In this document: piece after piece, positions 16,810-24,745 of the stretch
How the letters are laid out: each line of letters opens with the position of its first letter
How positions within the stretch are numbered: position 1 is the first letter of the stretch
IMG/VR virus record: IMGVR_UViG_3300001847_000171
Coordinates: 1-31,162 of that record
Strand: one strand, 5' to 3'
DNA from: a virus
DNA length: 31,162 bases
The notes under the pieces: generated by a model
Database searches by the model: none
Told to the model about the DNA's origin: nothing
The model's input: only the letters and a program-made list of their open reading frames with translations
Translations under genes and position numbers: made by a program

Positions 16810-19011
16810 ATGAGATTTAAAGATTTTTTGACCGAACAAAAAGAAAAACATGCTGTCCTAGCATTTGGACGCATGAATCCTCCTACCACAGGACACGAAG
16901 TTCTAGTCAAAAAAGTTCATGATGTTGCTAAGGAAGTAGGAGGTTCTCATCATGTTGTCCTATCGCACTCGCAAGACGCTGCAAAAAATCCTCTCTCAGC
17001 AGAGCAAAAAGTCAAACACGCTAAGAGATTTTTCCCTAGCACAAATATTTCCGTTTCCGATAAAGAACATCCAAACTTTTTATCTCAAGCTGCGAAACTT
17101 CATAAACAGGGCGTAACACATCTTCACATGGTCGCTGGTTCAGACCGTGTGCCTGAGTATCACAAACTTCTACACAAATACAATGGCACCCATGAAGGTG
17201 CGTTGTTCAATTTCAAACACATCAAAGTTCATTCAGCCGGTGAAAGAGACCCTGATGCTGAAGGAACAGCAGGTATGTCTGCATCTAAAATGAGAAGTCA
17301 TGCTGCCGCCGGTAACTTTAAAGAATTCAAAAAAGGCATACCTGCTCATGTAAAACACGAACACGCAAAAGAATTGTATAATGATGTTCGTAGCAATATG
17401 AAAACCAACGAAGATATCGACCAAGATTTTGAACAGCTATTGAATGAGGGTGTTCACGATAAAGGTATTTTCAAAGCAGTATTTCTTGCAGGTGGTCCTG
17501 GTTCTGGTAAAGATTATGTTTTAGATAACACATTAGCTGGACACGGTCTAACTGAAATCAATTCAGATAAAGCACTAGAATATCTAATGGACAAAGAGAA
17601 ATTAGATAAGACTATGCCCGATAGTGAAGAGAAACAAAGAGATGTTGTTCGTGAAAGAGCAAAAAGTATGACTGAGTTGCGCCAGCGTTTGGCTCTGCAA
17701 GGTCGCAATGGTCTTATCATTAATGGCACAGGTGATGATGCTGAGAAAATTAAAAGAATTAAAGATAAGTTAGAAAAGTTAGGTTATGATACTTCTATGA
17801 TTATGGTCAATACTGCTGATGAAGTATCAAAACAGAGAAATATTGAAAGAGGTATGCATGGCGGTCGAACAGTACCTGAAAAAATTCGTAAACAAAAATG
17901 GGATAATGTTCAAGCATCTCGTCCAGAGTTTGCAAAAATGTTTGGCAATAGTTATATGGAGTTTGATAACTCTGAAGACCTAAGAAAAGCAGAACCTGAG
18001 ATAGTGAAAGCTAAAAAAGAAGAGATGACTTCTTTATTTAAAGCTATTCAAGATTTTGTTGCACAAAAGCCAAGTTCAGAAAATTCAAAGCAATGGGTTG
18101 CAAACGAATTAGAAAAGAAAGATACTTTGCCTGTCAAGCAAGGCGGTGCTGAAAAAGTTCCTCATCAAAATTCAAAAGCAGCAGATCAGGCTAAGAAACT
18201 TGGTCTAAGTTACTATGGTTTTGGTCGTTATGGTAAAAATGGTGAAGTTACCTATCGATCTGTGCATGATGAATTAGTTCAAGTTCAAAAACAAAAAACA
18301 CCTAATACAAACCTAAAAGAGTGTTATTCATTTTCAGATTCTGGTGCATTAAACTTGTTATTGCTAGGCAATTCAATTGATGAAATAGATTTAGATCCAG
18401 TTGAAGAAGGTAATAAATTAAATAAAGTCAAATTGATGCGTGACAGTAATGGTAAAGTAAGAACCTTTATGTTACGCCGTGCTGCTGCAAAAGAAGCGCA
18501 CCAAAAGAATGGTACAGTCATGCCTTATAAAAATGGCTATGTTATTAAAATAAATGAGGAGAATGAAAATGTTAAGCAAACTATGGAATTGGTTGAACAA
18601 ACCGGTAGGACAGAAAGTAGAAGAATCTCTACCAACGATTCAGGTAGTAGAATCTCCGAAAGTAGAAGCGCCAGTAGCACCAGTAGCACAGGTGGAAGTT
18701 ACTCAGGAACAGCCCGCAAAAAAATCACGCTCCAAGAAATCAGGAAGCAGAAAGAAAAAGTCTTAATCGAATCTATCGATAGAGGTATTGAACCTGGTCT
18801 TTCTATGGCATCTTCTGGTGAAAACTTTAGTCGCGGTATAGATAGAGATATGGCAACAGATGGAAAAAAATACAGTCGTGATTCAAAGAAAAGAACCATC
18901 AAAGAATTAACTGGTGATGAAACTACCATGAGCATTGGTGATAAGAAAGAAGATGAATTGAAAAAAGTAGGAATCAGTTTAAAATCTTTTAAAGCAAAGA
19001 AATTCGTATGA
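16810..19011 (+). CDS. Capsid-targeted fusion: HxGH-type nucleotidyltransferase plus P-loop kinase
   Basis: A 733-residue multidomain protein. MRFKDFLTE (1-9) matches the T4 capsid-targeting pattern. Residues 13-195 form a nucleotidyltransferase of the HIGH superfamily: NPPTTGHE (T26-x-G-H29) and the distal GMSASKMR (S157-R162), as in NMN adenylyltransferases. A linker ending LLNE at 213 leads to a P-loop kinase, with Walker A GGPGSGKD at 228-235 (Asp replaces the usual Ser/Thr) and an Arg-rich lid near ERGMHGGRTVPEKIR. This order recalls NadR (NMN adenylyltransferase plus ribosylnicotinamide kinase), though the kinase looks more like zeta-toxin/PNK types. The part after about residue 420 is modular and unassigned; residues 587-652 are overprinted by a second gene in the +1 frame. 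Confidence 0.8.
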   Translation: MRFKDFLTEQKEKHAVLAFGRMNPPTTGHEVLVKKVHDVAKEVGGSHHVVLSHSQDAAKNPLSAEQKVKHAKRFFPSTNISVSDKEHPNFLSQAAKLHKQGVTHLHMVAGSDRVPEYHKLLHKYNGTHEGALFNFKHIKVHSAGERDPDAEGTAGMSASKMRSHAAAGNFKEFKKGIPAHVKHEHAKELYNDVRSNMKTNEDIDQDFEQLLNEGVHDKGIFKAVFLAGGPGSGKDYVLDNTLAGHGLTEINSDKALEYLMDKEKLDKTMPDSEEKQRDVVRERAKSMTELRQRLALQGRNGLIINGTGDDAEKIKRIKDKLEKLGYDTSMIMVNTADEVSKQRNIERGMHGGRTVPEKIRKQKWDNVQASRPEFAKMFGNSYMEFDNSEDLRKAEPEIVKAKKEEMTSLFKAIQDFVAQKPSSENSKQWVANELEKKDTLPVKQGGAEKVPHQNSKAADQAKKLGLSYYGFGRYGKNGEVTYRSVHDELVQVQKQKTPNTNLKECYSFSDSGALNLLLLGNSIDEIDLDPVEEGNKLNKVKLMRDSNGKVRTFMLRRAAAKEAHQKNGTVMPYKNGYVIKINEENENVKQTMELVEQTGRTESRRISTNDSGSRISESRSASSTSSTGGSYSGTARKKITLQEIRKQKEKVLIESIDRGIEPGLSMASSGENFSRGIDRDMATDGKKYSRDSKKRTIKELTGDETTMSIGDKKEDELKKVGISLKSFKAKKFV
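18569..18766 (+). CDS. Nested 65-residue protein in the +1 frame of the fusion gene
   Basis: A small gene wholly inside another. GAGGAG sits seven bases before its ATG. The product begins with an amphipathic MLSKLWNWLNKP, continues with a Val/Pro/Ala/Glu repeat-like middle (APVAPVAQVEV) and ends in a basic tail (KKSRSKKSGSRKKK). Wobble bases in this frame are mostly A, as elsewhere in the genome. In the host frame the same DNA gives a Ser/Arg/Thr-rich low-complexity stretch with many C-ending codons (ACC, ATC, AGC, TCC), foreign to the neighbouring codons. This indicates that selection acts on the nested frame. The function is unknown; the composition suggests a DNA- or core-associated small virion protein. 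Confidence 0.65.
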   Translation: MLSKLWNWLNKPVGQKVEESLPTIQVVESPKVEAPVAPVAQVEVTQEQPAKKSRSKKSGSRKKKS

Positions 19012-20642
19012 AAAAATTCAATGCATTTTTAGATGAGAGATGTTGGCCTGGATACAAATCAGTACCAGGTAAAAAAGCATATGCAAAAGGTTCTTGCGTT
19101 AAGGAAGATTTGCGTAGATGGTTTAGTAAAACTGATCCTGAAGGTGGCTGGAAAAGAATTAACAGTAAAGGTGAAGCAATAGGTCCTTGTGCAAGAGAAC
19201 CTGGTGAAGCTAAACCAAAATGTATGTCGAATGAAAAGAGAGCGCAATTAACAAAGAAAGAAAGAGCATCGGCTGTTGCTGCAAAACGCAGAAACGATCC
19301 TAATCCCGAAAGAAAAGGTAAGCCAATAAATGTCTCTAACTTTGGAAAAGGAAAGATAAGCGAAGACATGGAAAATTTAGAAGAGAAGAATGTTCCTACA
19401 AGTCCAGAGAAATGGGCACAAGCTAAAGCACAAGCTAAAGCTAAATTCGATGTTTATCCATCAGCGTATGCAAATGGTTGGGCAGCGAAAAAATATAAAG
19501 AGATGGGTGGTGGTTGGAAAACTGCTTCAGAATCCGTGCAATCGTTTAAATCTTTTATTTCTGAAGGTCGCCCATCACAGCGTCATCCATTAGAAGGACA
19601 TGAGTATCACAAAAAGACTGATGCTGAATTGGTTCATATTGCTAAAGATGCTCATAAAGCAGCAGAAGCAATGAAAGGTCATAATACTGATGCAGAAAAC
19701 AAGTATCGTGATCAAGCGAACGATTCTGCAACAGTAAGATATTTCAGACAAAAAAGTGGAATGCCTGATTGGTATAAAAAGAAGTATGGTCATGTCAAAG
19801 AAGAAGTTGTGGCGGAAGGTTGGCGTGCCACAGGTGGTCAAGATAATGCTGGCGGACAATCATATGGTATAGATAATAGTGATGGAACAATCGGAAGGGG
19901 TTATAAACCAGGAAAACATTATTCTTCATCTTCATCAACAGTAGAGATTAAATCTGAACCAAAACATCCATTACATGGTAAACAAGTAACTAATGGTAAA
20001 GTTACAGGTAGATTGATGGGAACTGAGCATCAAGGTACTGTTGCAAAAATCAAACATTCATCAGGAATGATTCATCATGTAGATGCAAAAGAAATCAGAA
20101 AGATCAAAGAAGAAGTTGTGGCGGAAGGCAGCTACAAGACCTATCAACCAAAACATGTTGCTTGGGTTGTAAGACATGGTGATGGTAAAGTATCGGAATT
20201 CAAACCGCATGAAGATGATGCGGCCAACGCCAAATATGATCAAGTAAAAGGTAATCGTGGGGCAAGCATCTATGCTATAGATCAACATAGTCAAAGTATT
20301 CCAATGGGATCACTGAGGGCATTGCGTAAAAAGCAAGGTGTGGCGGAAGAAGTTGAACAGATTGATGAAGTAGCCGCATGGCAGCGTAAAGAAGGAAAGA
20401 ATCCAGAGGGTGGTTTGAACCGCAAAGGTATTGCTTCATATCGTGCAGAGCATCCAAGTTCAAAACTTTCTATGGCAGTTACTACAAAGCCAAGTAAATT
20501 AAAGCCAGGATCAAAAGCAGCTAATCGCCGCAAATCATTCTGTGCTAGAATGTCTGGTATGAAGAAAAGATTAACATCTGCTAAGACAGCACATGATCCA
20601 GATTCACGCATCAATAAATCATTAAGAAAGTGGAACTGCTAG
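19008..20642 (+). CDS. Modular capsid-targeted protein with candidate prohead-protease linkers
   Basis: A 544-residue basic protein that reads as a string of modules. It begins MKKFNAFLDE, a capsid-targeting-like peptide. Next come a Cys-rich module (RCWPGYKSVPGKKAY to about 110), a DVYPSAYANGWAAKKYK module (128-172), a GHEYHKKTDAELVHI...DWYKKKYGH module (197-262), a glycine/serine-rich stretch, two small beta modules, and a C-terminal RRKSFCARMSGMKK...SLRKWNC module. I recall the first and last types as DUF5872/DUF6321-like phage domains; function unknown. The joints end in LEE (126), FISE (186), VVAE (270 and 373) and QIDE (454), like gp21 cleavage sites. It overlaps the fusion gene by ATGA. 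Confidence 0.75.
   Translation: MKKFNAFLDERCWPGYKSVPGKKAYAKGSCVKEDLRRWFSKTDPEGGWKRINSKGEAIGPCAREPGEAKPKCMSNEKRAQLTKKERASAVAAKRRNDPNPERKGKPINVSNFGKGKISEDMENLEEKNVPTSPEKWAQAKAQAKAKFDVYPSAYANGWAAKKYKEMGGGWKTASESVQSFKSFISEGRPSQRHPLEGHEYHKKTDAELVHIAKDAHKAAEAMKGHNTDAENKYRDQANDSATVRYFRQKSGMPDWYKKKYGHVKEEVVAEGWRATGGQDNAGGQSYGIDNSDGTIGRGYKPGKHYSSSSSTVEIKSEPKHPLHGKQVTNGKVTGRLMGTEHQGTVAKIKHSSGMIHHVDAKEIRKIKEEVVAEGSYKTYQPKHVAWVVRHGDGKVSEFKPHEDDAANAKYDQVKGNRGASIYAIDQHSQSIPMGSLRALRKKQGVAEEVEQIDEVAAWQRKEGKNPEGGLNRKGIASYRAEHPSSKLSMAVTTKPSKLKPGSKAANRRKSFCARMSGMKKRLTSAKTAHDPDSRINKSLRKWNC
19795..19819 (+). repeat. 25-base direct repeat, linker copy A1
   Basis: Identical over 25 bases to 20104-20128. It encodes the linker KEEVVAEG that precedes a new module in the modular protein. 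The identity at DNA level, including wobble bases, suggests recent duplication or recombination. Confidence 0.9.
20104..20128 (+). repeat. 25-base direct repeat, linker copy A2
   Basis: Second exact copy of the linker at 19795-19819, again just before a module start (GSYKTYQP). The spacing between copies is 309 bases, a multiple of three, so deletion or duplication between them would keep the frame. Confidence 0.9.
20346..20370 (+). repeat. 25-base direct repeat, linker copy B1 (EEVEQIDE)
   Basis: Identical over 25 bases to 21246-21270, which lies in a different gene. It encodes EEVEQIDE, ending in an IxE gp21-like site. Its upstream edge also shares GTGGCGGAAG with the A repeats. Confidence 0.9.
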
Positions 20643-20643
20643 T

Positions 20644-20904
20644 ATGTTAATTAAAGTTTTGGCTAATGAGTTTTTATTGAGTGCTAGTTCTAATACAACA
20701 GTTAATAATGCCGTTGTTGTTAGAGTGGTCCATACAGGCACACAAGAGCATGTTATAACAATAGGCGATGGTACAGGATCAAATATTGGATCGTTTACGA
20801 TGTTAAACAATTCGGAATTGATTTTAGAAAAAGATAGAACAGATACTTTGCAAGTTGATAGCGGCACAGATGTTAAAGTCGTATCGATTGCGTATAAAAA
20901 TTAA
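20644..20904 (+). CDS. Small beta-rich phage protein, probable virion component
   Basis: An 86-residue protein composed almost wholly of short strands with Gly/Asn/Thr turns (VVVRVVHTGTQEHVITIGDG), ending in DVKVVSIAYKN. It has no signal peptide, cysteine or catalytic motif. I recall a similar small conserved hypothetical in T4-like cyanophages near structural genes. The all-beta build, small size and late-block position fit a virion decoration or neck/tail accessory, but this is inference. It starts right after the stop of the modular protein. Confidence 0.68.
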   Translation: MLIKVLANEFLLSASSNTTVNNAVVVRVVHTGTQEHVITIGDGTGSNIGSFTMLNNSELILEKDRTDTLQVDSGTDVKVVSIAYKN

Positions 20905-20921
20905 AACAAAGGAGATTCAAA

Positions 20922-22202
20922 GTGTATTCAAACAATAAATTAATTCGTGATGTAGCTGAAGCTGCCGCTAAAATTATGTATGGTCAAAAGCCAGTTGAAG
21001 AAGAATTAAAAGGCAATCAAAAAGCTATCGATAAGAACCATAACAACAAAATCGATGGTCAAGATTTTGCTATTCTTCGCGGCGAAAAGAAAGCTATTAA
21101 AGAAGAAGATGCATACGACAAAGATCGTTATGCTGTTAAAAATGGCAAGGCTGTTAAAGATAATCCTGCTCACATGGGTTCAAAAGATGAACCACATCAT
21201 GTTTGGGCAAAAAGTGCTGATGAAGCATTAAAGAAAAAGATGAAAGAAGAAGTTGAACAGATTGATGAAGATATGATGGGATATAAAGCCCGCCAAAAAC
21301 ATGATGATAAATGGCGTATTCATTCACCTGAAGGTGAGCATATTGGTGATGTAACAAAACATGAAAATGGTTGGCAATATCATGCTGGGCATCATTCTAA
21401 ATGGAATGGTTCAAAAGATAGTCCACATTATAAAACTGGAGTTGAAAAAACTAGAGCGGCCGCATCAAGAAAAGTTGCTAGTATTCATAAATCATCTTTA
21501 AGTGAAAGTGTTGAGTTGGAAGAAGGTATCGAAGATCGTCTAGAGGCTGCAAGAGCAAAGGCTAAGGCTGCTGGTAAACCAATCAAAGATAAACCTACAC
21601 CACCAAAGAGCAATGTTCGTAAGATTGAAGGTTCTGCATACGGTGGCGCTAGACAGAAAGATGAACCAGAAGACGATGATGACGATACACCAGCAAAGAA
21701 AACTGTTAAGTATGGTGCTCGTCAGAACTACAAGCGTTCAACTCGCGTCAATGAATCATTTACTGAAATGTTGACAAGATATGACCAAGAAGGTCTAAAA
21801 CCTTTCATCGAATCTCTTTCAAGAGAAGAAGAGGAAGAATTGATTGATGATTTGTCAACAGAGATTGCTGACGAAACTCTAGATGTAATTGATGCCGGTA
21901 GCTACACCGAAGTAACAATTGGTGAAGAAGCCGATACTGAAGAGTTTACAAAAAATTTGGAAACAAACAAGGCAAAATCTTCAGGTAAAGTAAAGCAGCC
22001 TGATCTAGCTAAAGGTGATGTTATGGCTGTTAAGAATGAAGAAGTTGAACTTACCGAACGCCATATGACAGATGCTGAAATGCAAAAGCGTGAAACAATT
22101 GTTAAGTCAATGAAAAAAGGTCTATCAGGCTTCAAACAGCGTTATGGTGATCGCGCTAAAGATGTAATGTATGCCACCGCAACCAAACAGGCGATGAAGT
22201 GA
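20922..22202 (+). CDS. Modular acidic/basic protein with an EF-hand-like loop
   Basis: A 426-residue protein starting at GTG, chosen because AAAGGAGA lies just upstream and no ATG fits. Residues 37-49 read DKNHNNKIDGQDF, a calcium-loop pattern with Asp/Asn at positions 1, 3, 5, 9 and 12, as in dockerin or EF-hand loops. EEVEQIDE (109-116), a gp21-like linker, is followed by a MMGYKARQKHDDKWRI module; a VELEEG joint, a basic/acidic hinge with five consecutive Asp, a helical acidic domain and, after VELTE, a C-terminal module ending AKDVMYATATKQAMK follow. The function is unknown; the build matches its capsid-targeted neighbours, although its own N-terminus lacks the peptide. Confidence 0.75.
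   Translation: MYSNNKLIRDVAEAAAKIMYGQKPVEEELKGNQKAIDKNHNNKIDGQDFAILRGEKKAIKEEDAYDKDRYAVKNGKAVKDNPAHMGSKDEPHHVWAKSADEALKKKMKEEVEQIDEDMMGYKARQKHDDKWRIHSPEGEHIGDVTKHENGWQYHAGHHSKWNGSKDSPHYKTGVEKTRAAASRKVASIHKSSLSESVELEEGIEDRLEAARAKAKAAGKPIKDKPTPPKSNVRKIEGSAYGGARQKDEPEDDDDDTPAKKTVKYGARQNYKRSTRVNESFTEMLTRYDQEGLKPFIESLSREEEEELIDDLSTEIADETLDVIDAGSYTEVTIGEEADTEEFTKNLETNKAKSSGKVKQPDLAKGDVMAVKNEEVELTERHMTDAEMQKRETIVKSMKKGLSGFKQRYGDRAKDVMYATATKQAMK
21246..21270 (+). repeat. 25-base direct repeat, linker copy B2 (EEVEQIDE)
   Basis: Exact copy of 20346-20370, shared between two adjacent genes that are otherwise different. Homologous recombination at such linkers could swap modules between the genes. Confidence 0.9.
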
Positions 22203-23140
22203 GAAGAATCAAAGATATATTAGAACAACACCGAGAGAAAGGCAGGTTCAAGCCTGTCGTTCCTCGGTATGTTCCTAGCGTTGCGGTTGTTTCTCCAAGA
22301 CCAAGTAGTGATAGTGCTGATGTAAAATTAAAAGAAGATGGCGGTTTGGCACAGAATACACTTTTAGACAAGAAAAAGAAACCTATGTCACCTGCAAGTG
22401 CAGAGATATCTTTCCAATCAGTAAAAGAAATGGACACAAGTATGAAAGAAGCAAAAGACGAAAAAGAATATGGCTATGAAGGTGCTATGGCGATGAATCA
22501 GCTAAAAACTATTACACGCCATGCCGAATATTTGATGGAAATGATGAAGCCAGATACTGATTTGCCTGAATGGGTGCAATCAAAAATTACTCTTGCTGCT
22601 GATTATATTCAGACTGCTTGTGATTACATGACTTCAGAAATGGATGAAGCCGTCAATGCTGCACAACAAGCGGCAATAGCCATTAATATGAAAAAGAAAG
22701 GTATCAAACCTAAAAACGAACAAGTTGAGGAGTTAGAAGAAATGGATAAATCACAAGATCCGCCTGGTCGTGATGGCGGCATACAATTTCCACCTGGACC
22801 AAAAGTATCAAAGAAAGATATCAAAGCAGTTAAAAAAGATCCAGCAAAGCATCTTTCAGATTTGCTTGCTAAAGAGTATGCAAAGAAAAAGATCACAGAT
22901 AAATCTGGTGCTGTTCATACACCAATGAGCCGTGCGCGCCATCTTGCTCGTATGGCTATGCAAAAACAAATGACAAAGCCTGTTAAAGAATCTCTTGAAG
23001 AATCTAGAAAGGCACAAATTGTTCGTGAAGCGATGAAGTCTGCCAAAGATAAAATGAAAAAAACAGTTGCAGATGAAGATAAATTTGTTGCTAATCCTGA
23101 ATTAAACAGCAAAGTTATCAAAACTGCTTCACAAATGTAA
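22199..23140 (+). CDS. Modular helical protein of the capsid-targeted block
   Basis: A 313-residue protein starting at a GTG that overlaps the upstream stop. Its first residues, RRIKDILE, approximate the capsid-targeting pattern, with ILE as the possible cut. A central helical module (GAMAMNQLKTITRHAEYL to CDYMTSEMDE) is one I recall from many marine phage proteins, without known function. Joints ending VEELEE and KESLEE precede a Pro/Gly-rich spacer and a basic C-terminal part with an HLARMAMQKQM helix. The overall charge pattern and linkers match the two preceding large proteins. No catalytic motif is visible. It is probably a virion or prohead-core component. Confidence 0.7.
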   Translation: MRRIKDILEQHREKGRFKPVVPRYVPSVAVVSPRPSSDSADVKLKEDGGLAQNTLLDKKKKPMSPASAEISFQSVKEMDTSMKEAKDEKEYGYEGAMAMNQLKTITRHAEYLMEMMKPDTDLPEWVQSKITLAADYIQTACDYMTSEMDEAVNAAQQAAIAINMKKKGIKPKNEQVEELEEMDKSQDPPGRDGGIQFPPGPKVSKKDIKAVKKDPAKHLSDLLAKEYAKKKITDKSGAVHTPMSRARHLARMAMQKQMTKPVKESLEESRKAQIVREAMKSAKDKMKKTVADEDKFVANPELNSKVIKTASQM

Positions 23141-23143
23141 TAA

Positions 23144-23151
23144 CATAAATA
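23144..23151 (+). promoter_or_regulatory. T4-type late promoter candidate (CATAAATA)
   Basis: Third copy of the octamer, in a 40-base AT-rich gap 29 bases before the ATG of a probable structural gene that has a strong AGGAG ribosome site. This is the best-placed of the four copies. Confidence 0.65.
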
Positions 23152-23180
23152 ACAAATAAACCGATTTTTAGGAGAAAAAA

Positions 23181-23744
23181 ATGGCTTTATGGGGAAGTTT
23201 AGACGCATCAAATAACGCACCAAAGCAATCTAGCACAGGTGGTTATGGCGGTAGCACACCTCAAGTAACACAAAATGCTCAAGTATATTTTGCAAATACA
23301 AAAATTGGAGCATTCATTACTAATGCTGCGATTGGTGTTTTTGGTGTTGATGCTTCAGAGCAGGCTGCCGTAACTGCTGCTACTGGTCACGGTGCTCATC
23401 AAGGATGGAACCTTCGTAAAGTAGGAACTGGTCCTATCGTTACTATCACCGCCAACTCTGGCGCTGTAGGTGTTAACAGTTACATTCAATTTTCTGGCGG
23501 TAATGGTATTGCAGGTTCTGGTAATACAGCCGCTAATGCACAAATTTCTGTAAATACCGCTGGTTACATCACAAGCATCACTATCAACAATCCAGGTTTA
23601 TATGCCAACACACCTGTCGCAACACCTAATACAGGTAATGCCGTGTTTACAGTTACAATGGGTGGTCGTGCGAACCGTGTTCAAGTTGAAACTCTTGTTG
23701 CTCTTGGTGGCGGCATGACTGGTGATGGCGACAACGTATTCTAA
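23181..23744 (+). CDS. Probable virion structural protein, Gly/Thr/Asn-rich beta protein
   Basis: A 187-residue protein beginning MALWGSLDASNNAPK, an opening I associate with conserved virion-associated hypotheticals of T4-like cyanophages. The middle is a run of beta strands with many Gly, Asn, Thr and Ala turns (GPIVTITANSGAVG; SITINNPGLYANTPV), as in phage fibre or decoration domains. The C-terminus RVQVETLVALGGGMTGDGDN matches the same group's end. Its own late promoter and strong ribosome site suggest high-level late expression. No enzyme motif is present. The structural role is inference; exact location in the particle is unknown. Confidence 0.7.
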   Translation: MALWGSLDASNNAPKQSSTGGYGGSTPQVTQNAQVYFANTKIGAFITNAAIGVFGVDASEQAAVTAATGHGAHQGWNLRKVGTGPIVTITANSGAVGVNSYIQFSGGNGIAGSGNTAANAQISVNTAGYITSITINNPGLYANTPVATPNTGNAVFTVTMGGRANRVQVETLVALGGGMTGDGDNVF

Positions 23745-24112
23745 TGCAATTTAATAAATTTTTAATTGAATTAGAAAACTTAACTGAAACTCCAGAGCCA
23801 AACGATAGTCCGATATTACAGTCGGATATAAACAATCGTTTGGCTCAAGAGTTGCAAGATATAATTATTTCACCTAGTTTTGCATTTGTAAAAATACGCA
23901 AAGTTTTGTATGCATATGGATTAGATATGCCTACACTTTATGATATTGATCAAGAGGGTGATGAATTAGCATTAGAACTTGACGATGGTTTATTCGTTTA
24001 CATTTTGTATTATAAAACTGATGATGAAAAATATGACTTTTATGCCGAAGTAACGGATTGGGACGGCATAGATAAACTCATGTCAGACGAGGATGAAATA
24101 GAAGAAGAATAA
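23744..24112 (+). CDS. Small acidic protein with capsid-targeting-like N-terminus
   Basis: A 122-residue acidic protein coupled to the structural gene by a TAATG overlap. MQFNKFLIE at the start fits the T4 capsid-targeting pattern and would be cut after Glu9. The remainder forms a compact alpha/beta unit: a helix (NNRLAQELQDII), then strands with DGLFVYILYYKTDDEKYDFYAEV, and an acidic tail rich in Asp and Glu. I know no named domain that matches. Because of its position and start, it is a candidate internal virion protein. Confidence 0.68.
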   Translation: MQFNKFLIELENLTETPEPNDSPILQSDINNRLAQELQDIIISPSFAFVKIRKVLYAYGLDMPTLYDIDQEGDELALELDDGLFVYILYYKTDDEKYDFYAEVTDWDGIDKLMSDEDEIEEE

Positions 24113-24114
24113 GA

Positions 24115-24507
24115 ATGTCTTTTGATGATTTGAATAATGATAATATTATGTTATATGCTATGAAAGTTTATGATAAACCTAATTGCATAATGAGTGAATT
24201 TAAAGATGACATGAAGAGGTTTAATTATCTCAAAAGGTTGTTCCGTAGATATACAAAATTAGGTGATGTAAAAGAAAGACTGATCATTAATCATCTAGTA
24301 GTTTTATATAATGTTTTTGGAGTAGAAGCAGCAACAAGATTGTTATTTTACAAAATGTCTAAAAATGACTATTCTGTATTAAAAACTTATCTGTTATTCT
24401 TATCGTATATGCCTTCTGTTGTTAAAGGTATAAAAGGTCACGATATAAAATCATCGGAAATTTCTGTTGATATGAGAGTAGCAGAGATATTAAGAACAAT
24501 AAAATAA
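24115..24507 (+). CDS. Conserved T4-like phage helical protein, function unknown
   Basis: A 130-residue, mostly helical protein two bases after the preceding stop. Motifs such as NDNIMLYAMKVYDKPNC, FKYLKRLFRRY-like FNYLKRLFRRY, and IINHLVVLYNVFGVEAATRLLF are ones I recall as strongly conserved in T4-like cyanophage genomes, where the gene is a hypothetical near structural genes. The hydrophobic helices look like a soluble bundle, not membrane spans. There is no catalytic motif. It is probably late and involved in assembly, but this is inference from neighbours. Confidence 0.72.
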   Translation: MSFDDLNNDNIMLYAMKVYDKPNCIMSEFKDDMKRFNYLKRLFRRYTKLGDVKERLIINHLVVLYNVFGVEAATRLLFYKMSKNDYSVLKTYLLFLSYMPSVVKGIKGHDIKSSEISVDMRVAEILRTIK

Positions 24508-24508
24508 A

Positions 24509-24745
24509 ATGGCAAACGAATTTAAAAAAGAATGTGGACAAGGCTACTACTGGTGCAATGTAGATAAAGTTTGCAAACCTCTTCAAAAAGAAGATGGTGA
24601 AGGACCTCCAACCAACAATGCTGGCGGTGGTCAAATTGCAGGCATAGGTGTTGGTCCAAAAGGTGAACCTGGAAAAAAGAAAAATAAGTTGTTGCCATTT
24701 ATGGGATTCCTTCGTAGAAAGCCACCCGTAAATGTGGATGCTTAG
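24509..24745 (+). CDS. Small Cys/Gly-rich phage module protein
   Basis: A 78-residue protein. The N-terminus holds three cysteines in CGQGYYWCNVDKVCKPL, a short module I recall at the ends of many phage proteins of this late block type. A Gly/Asn/Pro-rich flexible middle and a basic tail (KKKNKLLPFMGFLRRKP) follow. No signal peptide is present, so the cysteines may bind metal rather than form disulfides. The ribosome site is poor, and it probably relies on translation from the preceding gene one base upstream. Its end overlaps the i-spanin start. Confidence 0.65.
   Translation: MANEFKKECGQGYYWCNVDKVCKPLQKEDGEGPPTNNAGGGQIAGIGVGPKGEPGKKKNKLLPFMGFLRRKPPVNVDA

Noticed and set aside
18569-18766. 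Sequencing frameshift joining two genes instead of a nested gene
   Set aside because: The large frame is open before, through and after the region, and the good codon pattern returns immediately after the nested stop; a single indel would not give this.
19390-19593. 67-residue + strand frame inside the modular gene
   Set aside because: There is no ribosome site, the composition is erratic, and the host frame keeps normal wobble here, unlike at the two accepted nested genes.
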